64,000 bases of DNA. Source: Immersiella caudata. Lineage: Eukaryota; Ascomycota; Sordariomycetes; Sordariales; Lasiosphaeriaceae. Both the position numbers and the translations under genes were made by a program. This document shows positions 55,290 through 64,000 of the stretch, one piece after another; the first letter of the stretch is position 1, and every line of letters starts with the position of its first letter. The stretch is from NCBI GenBank assembly GCA_030512335.1, contig JAULSU010000004.1, positions 1,922,001 to 1,986,000 on the forward strand, read 5' to 3'. A model generated the notes under the pieces. It was given only the letters and a program-made list of their open reading frames with translations, had not been told where the DNA came from and ran no database searches.

Positions 55290-56200
55290 CTCCGGATAGC
55301 AACTTTAATCGAGGGTCCCAAATTAGGCCGCTCATGTTGCTCTGGCCAAGCGGTCCGCCGCCAGCACCATCGGCCTGGTACGTCTGCATCAAAGCCTGAA
55401 TAACCTGCGGATCGCGAAGAATGTCGGCGGACGGAATTTCATCGTTGACTTCGAAGCTTTGGTAGACGATGGCGTGGTCCAAAATTTCAACTCCCATCGC
55501 CTTGGGCATGTGGCCATTGGAGGTGTCAAAGAGGACCCTGCTGATGACAGACTCGGCCTTGATGACAAGGGTAGGCCTCGCCGCTACTTCCTCGCTGTAG
55601 TATCCCGTCACAGCATAACTTTCGTGCGACGTTGACCTCCAATCCCAAGGCGGAGAATGACTTGAACCATGCGTCATTGGTCACGCCGTAACCCTCGCTG
55701 AGGGAAACCTGGATGGGATCATTCTCATTCTCAACGCTCTCCTCGTGATACGTGAGCCCGACAACGTCCTTTGCCGCTTGAGGGGGGTGCATGCACCGTG
55801 GCAAACTTGCGAAAGTACGGCGCCAACGAGTTGAAATCCCACCCGTCATTGCCGACGGATGTCCACGCGTCAATGATGGCACGGCTTGGTCAGAAACATC
55901 ATGAACGTTCAGCCCAGAGCTGCCGCCCAGCGTCTTGCCGCGTACCTGGGTAATTTGCCGGCCATTGAGAGTCTGTTGCGGGATCGACTAGAAGTTCCAG
56001 TCGTACTCCGGCTTCCCGTATGTTGCGGTGACCAGACCAAGCGCAAGAATGAGGAGGGTCATTGCGATGATCGGATCCGGCCTCGACAACAAGAACTCGG
56101 ATGTTGCTGTCTTCGGTGAGGCGAGAACCAACCACCAAACCAGCGGTGCCTCCACTGACTACGATGTAGTCAAGGCTGCTCGCTGTGTCCCGCTCATGAT
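55290..56200 (-). pseudogene. GMC oxidoreductase, broken by frameshifts, a stop and deletions
   Basis: The minus strand follows a fungal GMC flavoenzyme in order but in changing frames: LDYIVVSGGTAGLVVGSRLT (FAD-binding GGGTAG changed to SGGTAG) and RVLVVEAGSD, a phase change, GLVTATYGKPEYDWNF then TAG, QVRGKTLGGSSGLN, another change, DAWTSVGNDGWDFNSLAPYF, then PIQVSLSEGYGVTNDAW, a change, SYAVTGYYSEEVAARPTLVI, and LDHAIVYQSFEVNDEIPSAD. About 70 residues expected between GVEI and DHAIVYQSFEV are deleted, as is part before SYAVTGYYS. The C-terminal catalytic His region is not found. Intact relatives oxidise alcohols (glucose, choline, aryl alcohols). Confidence 0.8.
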
Positions 56201-56575
56201 GGATGTTTGTCTGGGTGCTTTTGTGGTAAGATGTCGATGCTACCAGCCGAAAGACTTCAACTTGTACGACATCAGGGAACGATGGCATTTATCTGTGTAC
56301 CTTTGCACCATGGAACCTCCAGGGTCACATTGGGATCGTCAACTGGTCTACAACAAAAGGATTCCATAGCTGCACTAGCTGCATGTATTATGCAAGGGCC
56401 TAACGTCGAAGGGACACGATTTCCCATACACTCCACTATAGACGAATCGTGGCATCATGAGAAGGATTCCCGGCACTGCTTACTCGGCGGTTCGGTAGGA
56501 GGCAGCCCAGCATCAAGGGCCAACGCCAACGCCAACACACATCTTGAACCATGCAACCGGGGCTCATCGCAACGC

Positions 56576-56878
56576 TCATTCCCTTGCAGCCCTAAACCCA
56601 TACGCAACCCTCTCCGTGGGCGGATTTCCTGCGACGCCAGGCCGGTCCTTGGCCCATTCCATGATCTCGGCCAGAGTCATATTGGTGTATTTCTTGAGCT
56701 CCTCGTCAGGGATGCGGACGTTCCTGTTGTTTTTGGCGTCGCGGTATCTCTCTGATAGACTCTTCTTTCGGCGGCTGGTACTCGGCTCACAACGGGGATG
56801 GTATTCCGAGTCGTCTGAGATGGTGGGGTTGAGAGCTTCGGTGCTCTCGGAATGCGGGAGGTGGAATGTCTTTACCAT
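56576..56878 (-). CDS. Small conserved fungal protein
   Basis: A 100-residue intron-free frame. After a Ser-rich start it has a basic stretch (SRRKKSLSERYRDAKNNRN) and the motif RIPDEELKKYTNMTLAEIME followed by WAKDRPGVAGNPP. The (S/P)DEELKKYTGMT..EL..WAKDRPGV.GN pattern recurs in many uncharacterised Pezizomycotina proteins, which supports a real gene. No membrane segment or signal peptide; function unknown. Confidence 0.7.
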   Translation of the reverse strand: MVKTFHLPHSESTEALNPTISDDSEYHPRCEPSTSRRKKSLSERYRDAKNNRNVRIPDEELKKYTNMTLAEIMEWAKDRPGVAGNPPTERVAYGFRAARE

Positions 56879-58410
56879 GGCTGCTCGAATGCCAAAGAAG
56901 TCTCATGGATCAGTGCTGGGGTTATCGGTACTGGGAATGAGCAGAGAACAATGATGGCACCGGCTTTAAGGGTTTTTTGATACGTTGTGAGATGAAGACG
57001 GTCGCAACACGATGACGCGGGGTTGCTGTTTGGACGTGTCACTGCCCCTCCCGCGGATGCTACCTTTCCCAAACTAGCAACTCCGACTGGGCTGCTGGCG
57101 GCGCTGTCATTCCTGCCCACCATCACGGGAACGGCGCTGAAATGCGACTATTCTTTTCCGTGAGGGATTTGAAATCAGTTGACGAGTCTTAGGTGTCGAT
57201 GTCCTGGTTTTGTTCAAAGGACGCGGCGCCCTAAGCTTTTGGAAGCGGACGATCACATGGTCTTTCAGCGATCTTTGGAAGGCATTGGCAATACGCACAC
57301 GGTGCGGTAGCTGTCAGTACGACCAACTATGACTACACTCTAACCGGCGCTCGCTCAGCTGCCCAAGCCAGCAGCGGTTGAGGACGACGGCCGAGCGTGG
57401 CTCGCAGGGGAGCTTGCGTGACGAACCAGCATGCCACAATGCCACATGAAGTCATCTCCGTTCCTGGACTCTCTGAAAGGACACGCAGTTGGTTTCACCC
57501 ATGAGGAATGTGTCGTGTTGGCAAAACAGCACTGACGTCTGGTTGTGCCTGGAATTGTCACCTCATCAGCCGTCCGTGGCGATGGCGTCAGAGTGTCACC
57601 AAAAATTGACGATGTTTTCGGGTGACCAGCTAGAAACTTCAAAGTCCTCACAAAGTCACGGTCGGTGGGGGGTTCCTTTGTGAGGATATAAAACATTTGC
57701 CTCGGAAGGTCTTTATTACTCCTATTGTGACTACAGATATAGCTCCGGCTTTGTCAGAAATACAAACTTCGAGTCTTCCAAGCTCTATTTGGACATCTCT
57801 CTCACAGTAATGTAGTTTAAGCTCAATCCTCACCATCCTGGACGCCTCGACGGCAGCCACGGCTATCCCTCTTACCAAGTCTGGCAAGCGCCCAAGCCCC
57901 TTCCTGCTGCACTTTTCGCTCGCTGACATTGTGACAAAGGCATTACTGCCGCCAGCAAGCATCAACGCTCTATCTACGAGAATAACAGCATGGGACGTAG
58001 TGGCGATTCTGGATATGTTTTTCTGGATACGAGAGCGATAACACCCGTACCAAGATACGCGTTAACCCGGGGGTCCGGACGTTGACAAAGTCTGACGGCT
58101 TTAATGACAAGACAGATTATGATGGGACAGCGTAAAGAATAGGGTTTCGTGTTTCCCGGGCATCTTATGAAATGGAAAGAGGAGATGTCTTGGCTCAGTC
58201 TGTGGTGCCGTGATTGTGAGACGGGGCTTTCAAGCTCACCATCTCCACGACTGAGCGCAATGAGGTGGTGATGAAGGGTCTTACTACCTAACTAGGTATC
58301 TAAATCCATTTCCCTCATCGGGTATGGGATCCACGCTGCTGAGGGTCAAGGATCGCCTGACGGTGAATGTGATGCTCTCCTTCCTTGCCGAACCAGAACC
58401 TGCCGCTGCC
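56879..58410. other. Intergenic region
   Basis: No frame with a domain or exon structure was found on either strand. A few short frames (for example 57648-57965 minus) look like chance. Confidence 0.45.
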
Positions 58411-58680
58411 CTATGACCCCAGGGGTTTGTGATTACTTGGGATAGTGCCTCGGACTGTGATGTAGGTTGCTGATGCATGGCTTGCGCTGGAACTCGCGGT
58501 AGTGATTCGTACGACGTTATTGGTGTTGGAATTCGCGGTGATGATACTGCCCCTCTTAGAAGACGGCCGGGTAATATGAGGTGGCGGCTGACCACTAAGC
58601 GACCGCGCTGCCTGAGAGGGCGACGCGCCGGCGTTGAGCGCTAGCAGTACGACGAGCGACCGAAGGAAGACGGGTAACAT
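58411..58680 (-). CDS. Small secreted Ser/Thr-rich protein
   Basis: An 89-residue frame from ATG 58680. The first ~24 residues (VFLRSLVVLLALNAGASPSQA) form a signal peptide. The remainder is rich in Ser, Thr, Asn and Ala, has no cysteine, and ends with IPSNHKPLGS. It may be an exported disordered protein or the first exon of a longer one; a second open frame overlaps the 3' end, but no good splice pair joins them. Confidence 0.5.
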   Translation of the reverse strand: MLPVFLRSLVVLLALNAGASPSQAARSLSGQPPPHITRPSSKRGSIITANSNTNNVVRITTASSSASHASATYITVRGTIPSNHKPLGS

Positions 58681-60337
58681 CGTAGTGGGGTTTTGGCGGC
58701 CCTGCGCGGTATCAGATCCTCCAGCGTGCTTTCGGGTAGGGAGCAGTCGCTCTGGCCCTGGGAGCGCCCGACATGTTAATATTTCATGCGAAGCTTTCCT
58801 CCCTCTTTGCTGAAATTGATCCGAGACAGCACGGCTGTCTATTATGTAGATCTCTCTTGATCAATGCCACTTTTGGGCTTCAGCAGGCCAGCAACCAACT
58901 GAAGGTGAGCAGTTTCCGGGTCCAAAATAGTTAGAGACCCTTCTGCGTGGCATGCTTACCATACCAGCTTAGAACCTCTGATGGACAACGTTGGCAACCG
59001 TGGCTCTGCCATGTCCTTCGCAAAGCTGCAACGGTCACTTCAAAACCAGATGAAGGTCTCGCCGAGAACACCAAAAATTCGTATGATCACCCCAAAAGGC
59101 CTTATGCTACCTGGGTGGTCAGCTCCAACTGGTCATCACGCCCCACGAGGAGCTAGCTGTCTGCCATCATATCACCATACCCCACCACCACCACCACCAC
59201 CACCACCAAAATTGTTGTCTGCTATATTTAGTACACTAGATATCCAACAGCGCCATCAGCTTCCTCTCCTCGATCTGGTCTGTATCCGCGAGCCATGGCC
59301 GGGCGGGTAGCCTAGTATTTGTCCGTCTTCGCGACGATCCCGATGGGGTAATTCCAGCCGAGTGCGAGCGCGAGCAGCTGAGTTCCGCGAGGTGTGCTCC
59401 CGCTTGGACCACACGGCATCATCGGGCCGCCCCGCCGTAGTTGGGCGGCATGGCCGCGTTGATGCACCCGCGGACCGGGGGGGGGGGGGGGGGCATCTTG
59501 TGGTCGCCGGATGCAGGATCCGAAGAAGTGGAAGATCGATGCAGCGCAGGTATTGGATGGAAATACGGATGTATGGACGATACCCTGCCGCCCTGTCAGA
59601 CAGTCAGACACTAGATGCGGCGTGGGTTGTCGTGTAGGGATAAAGTTTGGTACAGGCATAGCGTGCATCAAATGGGCGTACAGCTAACTACGGGCCGCTT
59701 CTTGACCCCCACGGGAGGACTTTGGTAAAGCAAGTAAGCACTCCCCAGCCGGCGAGGACAGTGGGCTGAGAATTTGTGCACAAGGTAGGTAAGGGGTCGT
59801 GATATCTGGCCTTTTTCATATCGAGGCGTACGGCTGAGATCTATGTCTTTGCAGCGACTGAGGAAGTTCTCCAAGTTACTACGCCCTCCCAACTGGGCGG
59901 CAACAGGGGGTGTTCAGGCTCACCAGATTAAAAATTTTCATATAGGTAGCTCTGCACCACTCGTGCAAGTTGTGCCACATGGTAATAAGCAGCGAGCTGT
60001 GCGGCTGGATCCCGCTTCCCCATGGATATCGAATCCCTGGTAAACTTGAAATCAATAGCGCGGTCGTGTGATGGATGGTAGGATGGGCTGTGAGATGAGC
60101 CATTCCCAGGTCCAGCAAGACCAATCTTAACACCTTTGCCAAACCAAGTCTGTCATCTCTATCCTAGTTCTCGAGGTGTGGTGGTGCCCGTGCCTTCCCG
60201 ACCACACAAGATATTCAGAAACTCCGGGCCTGTAGTGAAGGATACCAGGTATTTATAATGCCACCATGTCCGCACTCATGACGATTTGTTCCAGCCTACT
60301 CCTCAAGTCATTAGTCTCACCTTTCCCACCACCCAAT
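58681..60337. other. Intergenic region
   Basis: Contains a (CCA)n microsatellite at about 59182-59208 and a run of 17 G (59477-59493). No gene is supported. The last 300 bp are the promoter of the tyrosinase gene. Confidence 0.5.
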
Positions 60338-61463
60338 ATGAAGTTCCTTCACCTCGTCACCCTAGCCACCGCCGCGCTAGCGCTGACTTCAGATAGCCTC
60401 ACCGCGCGCCAGACGACGACATGCACCTCGCCCAAGGTGCGCAAGAGCTGGGCCAAGGCTACCTCGACAGAGAAGAGGTCGTACATCGAGGCTGTTCTCT
60501 GCCTTACCACGAAGCCCTCCCGGCTTGGCGTCTCAACGCACACCACCCTGTACGATGATTTTGGATACGTCCACGCCCAGTTGACCATGCCTGTTCAGAG
60601 AAGTACGGCCCCCTTACCACATCTTGCCAATCATGATGATACCTAACAGCCAGGCGCCAGTCCACGGTGAACCAGTGTTTCTCCCCTGGCACCGCTACTT
60701 CGTGCAGGTTTACGAAGACGCCCTCCGCTCCGAGTGCGGCTACACGGGAGCAGCCATGTACTGGGACTGGGCCGCCGACTGGGCCGCACCCTCCAAGGCT
60801 GCCGTGTGGGACACACCGCTCGGCTTCGGCGGCAACGGCTCCGAGTCAGCCGACGGTAACGGCCCCAGGAAGCTGCGCATCGCGTACGGCCCGTTCCGCA
60901 ACCTGCGCCCGACGTACTGGTACGGCGCGGTCGATCCGCACTGGCTCAGCCGCGACTGGGCACCGGGCTCTCCGGCTGATGGCCAGCCCGAGATGAGTGG
61001 GATTGGGTACAGCCCGACCGTCATGGACGGGGTCAACTCCTGGACCGTCTACGAGCGATTCCAGCCCGCGCTCGAGTCGTCGCCCCATGGCGCCGTGCAT
61101 GGCGGCATCGGTAGCGGGAGGGGCGATATGGGGCCTTCAAGTTCTCCAAACGGTATTTTACCCCTTTCTCTCCAAAAAAAATAAAAAATAAAAAATAAAA
61201 TGAAAGAGTCCGTGTGTGCGTGTGCTGTGCTGACTGTAATAGACCCCATCTTCTTCCTTCACCACGCAATGGTCGATAAGGTCTGGTGGCAGTGGCAGCA
61301 GCGGGATACGGCAAATAGAACTTATGCTTATAAAGGGGTGCGTAATGATGGAAAGAACGCGACGTTGGGTGACGTGATGCCGATGCTGGGCCTCGCACCA
61401 GACGATTTGGTGTTGCGGTACATGGATACACAGGGTGGAAAGCTCTGCTATATCTATTCTTAG
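60338..61463 (+). CDS. Secreted tyrosinase-family copper oxidase
   Basis: Exons 60338-60592, 60654-61152 and 61243-61463 give 324 residues. Signal peptide FLHLVTLATAALALTSD. The CuA site is visible as His79 (FGYVHAQ), His89 (PVHGEP) and His98 (FLPWHRYF); the CuB site as SPHGAVHGG and PIFFLHHAMVDKVWWQWQ, the latter formed across intron 2 (G then AC restores DPIFF). All six copper ligands are present. ECGYTGAAMYWDWA is a further family mark. The protein is the short type with no C-terminal lid domain. It would oxidise phenols to quinones outside the cell. Intron 1 uses a weaker GTTCAG donor, chosen because it keeps phase 0; intron 2 contains an A-rich run. Confidence 0.87.
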
Positions 61464-61951
61464 CAGTAGCCACTGTCAGGTGCGGATCCTGTGTGCTCGT
61501 AACTTGTGCAGACATAGATTTAACCAGTTACATGTAGCCGCTTCATTGTTCCCTTTTGTTTACTTCAAAAGGGGTAACCGCCACAAAACGAAGCTGGCTG
61601 ACACGTTTTGGATTAGAATCTGGAAAATTTCAATCGATCGTTATCATCCATCTGCTAGACAATATGTTCGAGCGCTTCGAGCGCCTTCTCGGCTTGCCCC
61701 GGCAGCGTCGCATCAGACGGCGCGAGAACGCTCAGGACGGTCTCTTTGTTCGAGAAGGGCTCCTCGGTCTCGCTGAGTCAATGATTGGCAGGGAGGATAC
61801 AGGCCGCCCGGAAGAAGGAAAAGGGGGAGTCAAGTCTAACTATGCCTGAAAGTCCGAATGGGCTGCAACTTTTGTACCTTCCTATCGTACCAAATCTTGC
61901 AAGTACAGCCCCTGGCTGAAGGTGGCCCCCACTTTGCCGACAACCACGCCC
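61464..61951. other. Intergenic region between convergent genes
   Basis: 3' flanks of the tyrosinase and second CorA-like genes; nothing else seen. Confidence 0.5.
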
Positions 61952-63934
61952 TCACCTGGCCTTCAGGTTAGAACTCTGCTTACGACTCCAACCAGTCCAG
62001 CCAAACAAGACTGCTACACAAAATGTCGACGCTACAGCCCAGTACCCAAACGTGTCACCAATTTCGGCGACATTGTCCGACATGGAGAATAAGGTGCCCA
62101 CCAAACTCAAGGGAACAAACAACATGGCCAGGATAGTCAGCCTCTCAACTCGTCGCGAGTCCGCAATGCTGATAGCAGACGTGACTACCATGGTCAACCG
62201 ATCGATGCGGCTCTCATACTCCTCCATTTGCTTGAGGATGAGACGGAACTCGACTCGGAATGGGTCCAATGGGGACGGATGGGGTGCGTTTTCGAAGAGC
62301 CTGATCTGGGTCTCGGCGATCATGTCGCGGAACTGAGGCACCAGACGACGCCATGTGTGCAGTTTGTTGAGAATGATATCGAACTGTGTCTGCGTGAGGA
62401 ATTCCTTAGGGTGTGTGATCTCCCAATCGATCTGGGAGAGGCGGGTTTTGATGTACTGGCTCATGGTGAGCCACTCGGCCGAGACGAGACGCAAGAGGGA
62501 AATGGTCGGGACGTTGGACGCGTTAGCGGGGGTGGTCTCGCCCAGGACGGCATCAGGGCGTTTAGCCCAAAAGAGAAAGTCGGAAAAGAAAGACGGCGGG
62601 GGGGATGGAAATTTGGAGGGCGCGAGAGGGACTGCCGTGTCTTGCTGCAAGCGGCGTCCCCGTCGTGTGAGGCTGGGGACACCTGATGTAGCGAGTTGGG
62701 GTCTGCCGTTGGCGGTCGTGGTGTCGCGCATGGCAGGGATGGGGTCCCAGTTTCGGTATCCCCGCCAAAGGGGGAATCCCTCTTCGATGGTGGGGTCGAG
62801 TAAGAGGACAACTAAGAGGATGGTCAGAGGACTGTGCTGGGGTGCTGGGCAAGATCTGGAGGGAGGGTACTCACCGATTTTGCAATCGCTTTCTTCCTGC
62901 TGTCTGGACCAGATGGTCGCTCTCGTCCTCATGTAACCAACCTTGGCGTCGACCCTCGAGTCCTCCAAACTCTCGGGATCCGGAGTCACTAATTTCTCCG
63001 GAGCAGGGCCCGGTCTCTCCTCATCTCGCCCCTTTTCTTTCGGTGACTTCTCGCCGCTACCAAGAACTATTCCTTTTACCCAGCTGACAGGACCCTTCTT
63101 TATCTTGGCAGGAATCTTGGACTGGACGTCAGAGTCCCAGTAGGCCTTGTTTTCGTCTTCGTACAGTTTCCGCCCGACATTGAAATGGTTAACGGCCTCT
63201 TGGCCTTTCTTAAACTGATCCAGAGACGGAAAGTAACGCGCCCGGCAGAATCGCAGTTGGTACCAGTCCCGACGCATGGCGTCGACTTGGAGAGTGGGCG
63301 GCACCCACAAGGGGTCACGGATGTTGAACCAGACCCAGTCGAATACATGCGCACGGAAGAAATCTGGGTCGATGTCGAAGGCGCTGCCGAGGTGCTCGAT
63401 GACGGTTCGGGATAGGTCCTCGACAACGAAGAGTCGCAGCTTTGGGTGCTTCTCCTTCTCCCCTTGGGTAACATCAAGGCATGCAGCTTCCAGCTCTACC
63501 GGGCTGGTGTAGGTTTCGGATGTCACCCTGCCATCCTCAAAGTAAACAATCTGCGATACATTTGTCCTTTCTACGCGCTTCGTCTGCTTCTGCGCCCGTT
63601 CGGCCTCGTCTTCCGGGTACGTGTACTTGTTATCGCTATCCTTGTTGAAAAAGTCGCGCCATCGCATCGGGTCCGTCCCGACCTCCATAAAGTCGGACAG
63701 GCCCCGCAGATGCGGCCATTCCGATGAGAGATCCCGGACGAATCGGAGGTATGGGCCCGGACTTTTCACCTCCCACTGCTTGCGAAAGTGCTCTTGCCGC
63801 GCATCCTGGTAGAGGTCGCCTGTGTGGTACTCGGCGCTCAGCCAATGCTTGTGGAATTGCCAGCCCTTGTTGGTCTGCTTCCGGGTGAGCGCTTTGATGG
63901 GGGCTGCCAGGCTGCCGAAAGTCGCGGATTCCAT
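61952..63934 (-). CDS. CorA-like magnesium transporter family protein (second copy in window)
   Basis: Exons 62875-63934 and 61952-62811 give 639 residues from ATG 63934. The intron is 63 nt (GTGAGT to CTTAG, CTCTGACC branch), a multiple of three without a stop, so unspliced RNA would also stay open. Splicing gives CKIVVLLLDPTIEEG, which fits the family better. The N-terminal half is the typical fungal cytosolic domain (HVFDWVWFNIRDPLWVPP). The end has RVERLTILAMLFVPLSLVGT, FSMSD in place of GMN, then FGYWAVASTFCVAVLFGWTG, the two CorA helices. Probable role in divalent cation transport at the plasma membrane; ion preference cannot be judged. It differs strongly in sequence from the copy at 44845-47004. 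Confidence 0.87.
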   Translation of the reverse strand: MESATFGSLAAPIKALTRKQTNKGWQFHKHWLSAEYHTGDLYQDARQEHFRKQWEVKSPGPYLRFVRDLSSEWPHLRGLSDFMEVGTDPMRWRDFFNKDSDNKYTYPEDEAERAQKQTKRVERTNVSQIVYFEDGRVTSETYTSPVELEAACLDVTQGEKEKHPKLRLFVVEDLSRTVIEHLGSAFDIDPDFFRAHVFDWVWFNIRDPLWVPPTLQVDAMRRDWYQLRFCRARYFPSLDQFKKGQEAVNHFNVGRKLYEDENKAYWDSDVQSKIPAKIKKGPVSWVKGIVLGSGEKSPKEKGRDEERPGPAPEKLVTPDPESLEDSRVDAKVGYMRTRATIWSRQQEESDCKIGEYPPSRSCPAPQHSPLTILLVVLLLDPTIEEGFPLWRGYRNWDPIPAMRDTTTANGRPQLATSGVPSLTRRGRRLQQDTAVPLAPSKFPSPPPSFFSDFLFWAKRPDAVLGETTPANASNVPTISLLRLVSAEWLTMSQYIKTRLSQIDWEITHPKEFLTQTQFDIILNKLHTWRRLVPQFRDMIAETQIRLFENAPHPSPLDPFRVEFRLILKQMEEYESRIDRLTMVVTSAISIADSRRVERLTILAMLFVPLSLVGTLFSMSDNVAEIGDTFGYWAVASTFCVAVLFGWTGWSRKQSSNLKAR

Positions 63935-64000
63935 CGTCAACAAAACCGTCGCGCGTTTGCTGGTCGGCTAATGATGCGGAAAAGTGGTGACTTGCGGGAT

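Overview
This window is nuclear DNA of a filamentous ascomycete (Pezizomycotina). The grounds are many short spliceosomal introns (about 43-91 nt, with GTRNGT-like donors, CTAAC/CTGAC-like branch sites and YAG acceptors) and gene families largely confined to this group: a fucose-lectin-like propeller, DUF4360 and DUF3669 proteins, fungal CorA-like transporters, a HeLo-like/ankyrin protein, a HET relic and a fungal SET protein with a signal peptide. I cannot name the species. There are no bacterial operons, ribosome binding sites or CRISPR arrays.

Layout. 1-3.3 kb: 3' half of an OCRL/INPP5B-type inositol phosphatase, a frameshifted relic and a small secreted protein. 3.3-8.3 kb: a long gene-poor stretch with a 67-bp inverted repeat. 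8.3-12.6 kb: a membrane-tethered beta-propeller lectin-like protein and a GPI-type fasciclin protein. 12.6-24.1 kb: small secreted proteins and a multipass membrane protein mixed with decayed genes (MDR oxidoreductase, DUF4360 copy, amidase) and a 22-bp-period repeat array. 25.3-30.4 kb: a beta-lactamase-like hydrolase and a kinase-like DUF3669 protein. 30.4-32.8 kb: AT-rich DNA with an APH fragment. 32.8-39.8 kb: SET protein, GNAT acetyltransferase, fungal transcription factor, SDR and FAD monooxygenase, which could form a small metabolic group. 40.6-47 kb: HET relic, a kinase plus von Willebrand A-like protein and a CorA-like transporter. 47.6-56.9 kb: a truncated M3 peptidase, a probable membrane protein, the HeLo-like/ankyrin protein, a GMC oxidoreductase pseudogene and small proteins. 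58.4-64 kb: a small secreted protein, a tyrosinase and a second CorA-like transporter.

The window reads as an accessory, decaying region. At least six recognisable genes are broken (MDR oxidoreductase, amidase, HET, APH, M3 peptidase, GMC). Several lesions are C-to-T or G-to-A type, including CAG to TAG and CAA to TAA stops, as expected from repeat-induced point mutation (RIP). The surviving genes are biased to secreted or surface proteins and to signalling or self/non-self type architectures. The kinase-vWA protein and the HeLo-like/ankyrin protein are the best candidates for an undescribed immune-like function. Gene models were built by hand from reading frames and splice consensus; without transcripts, single exon edges may be wrong.
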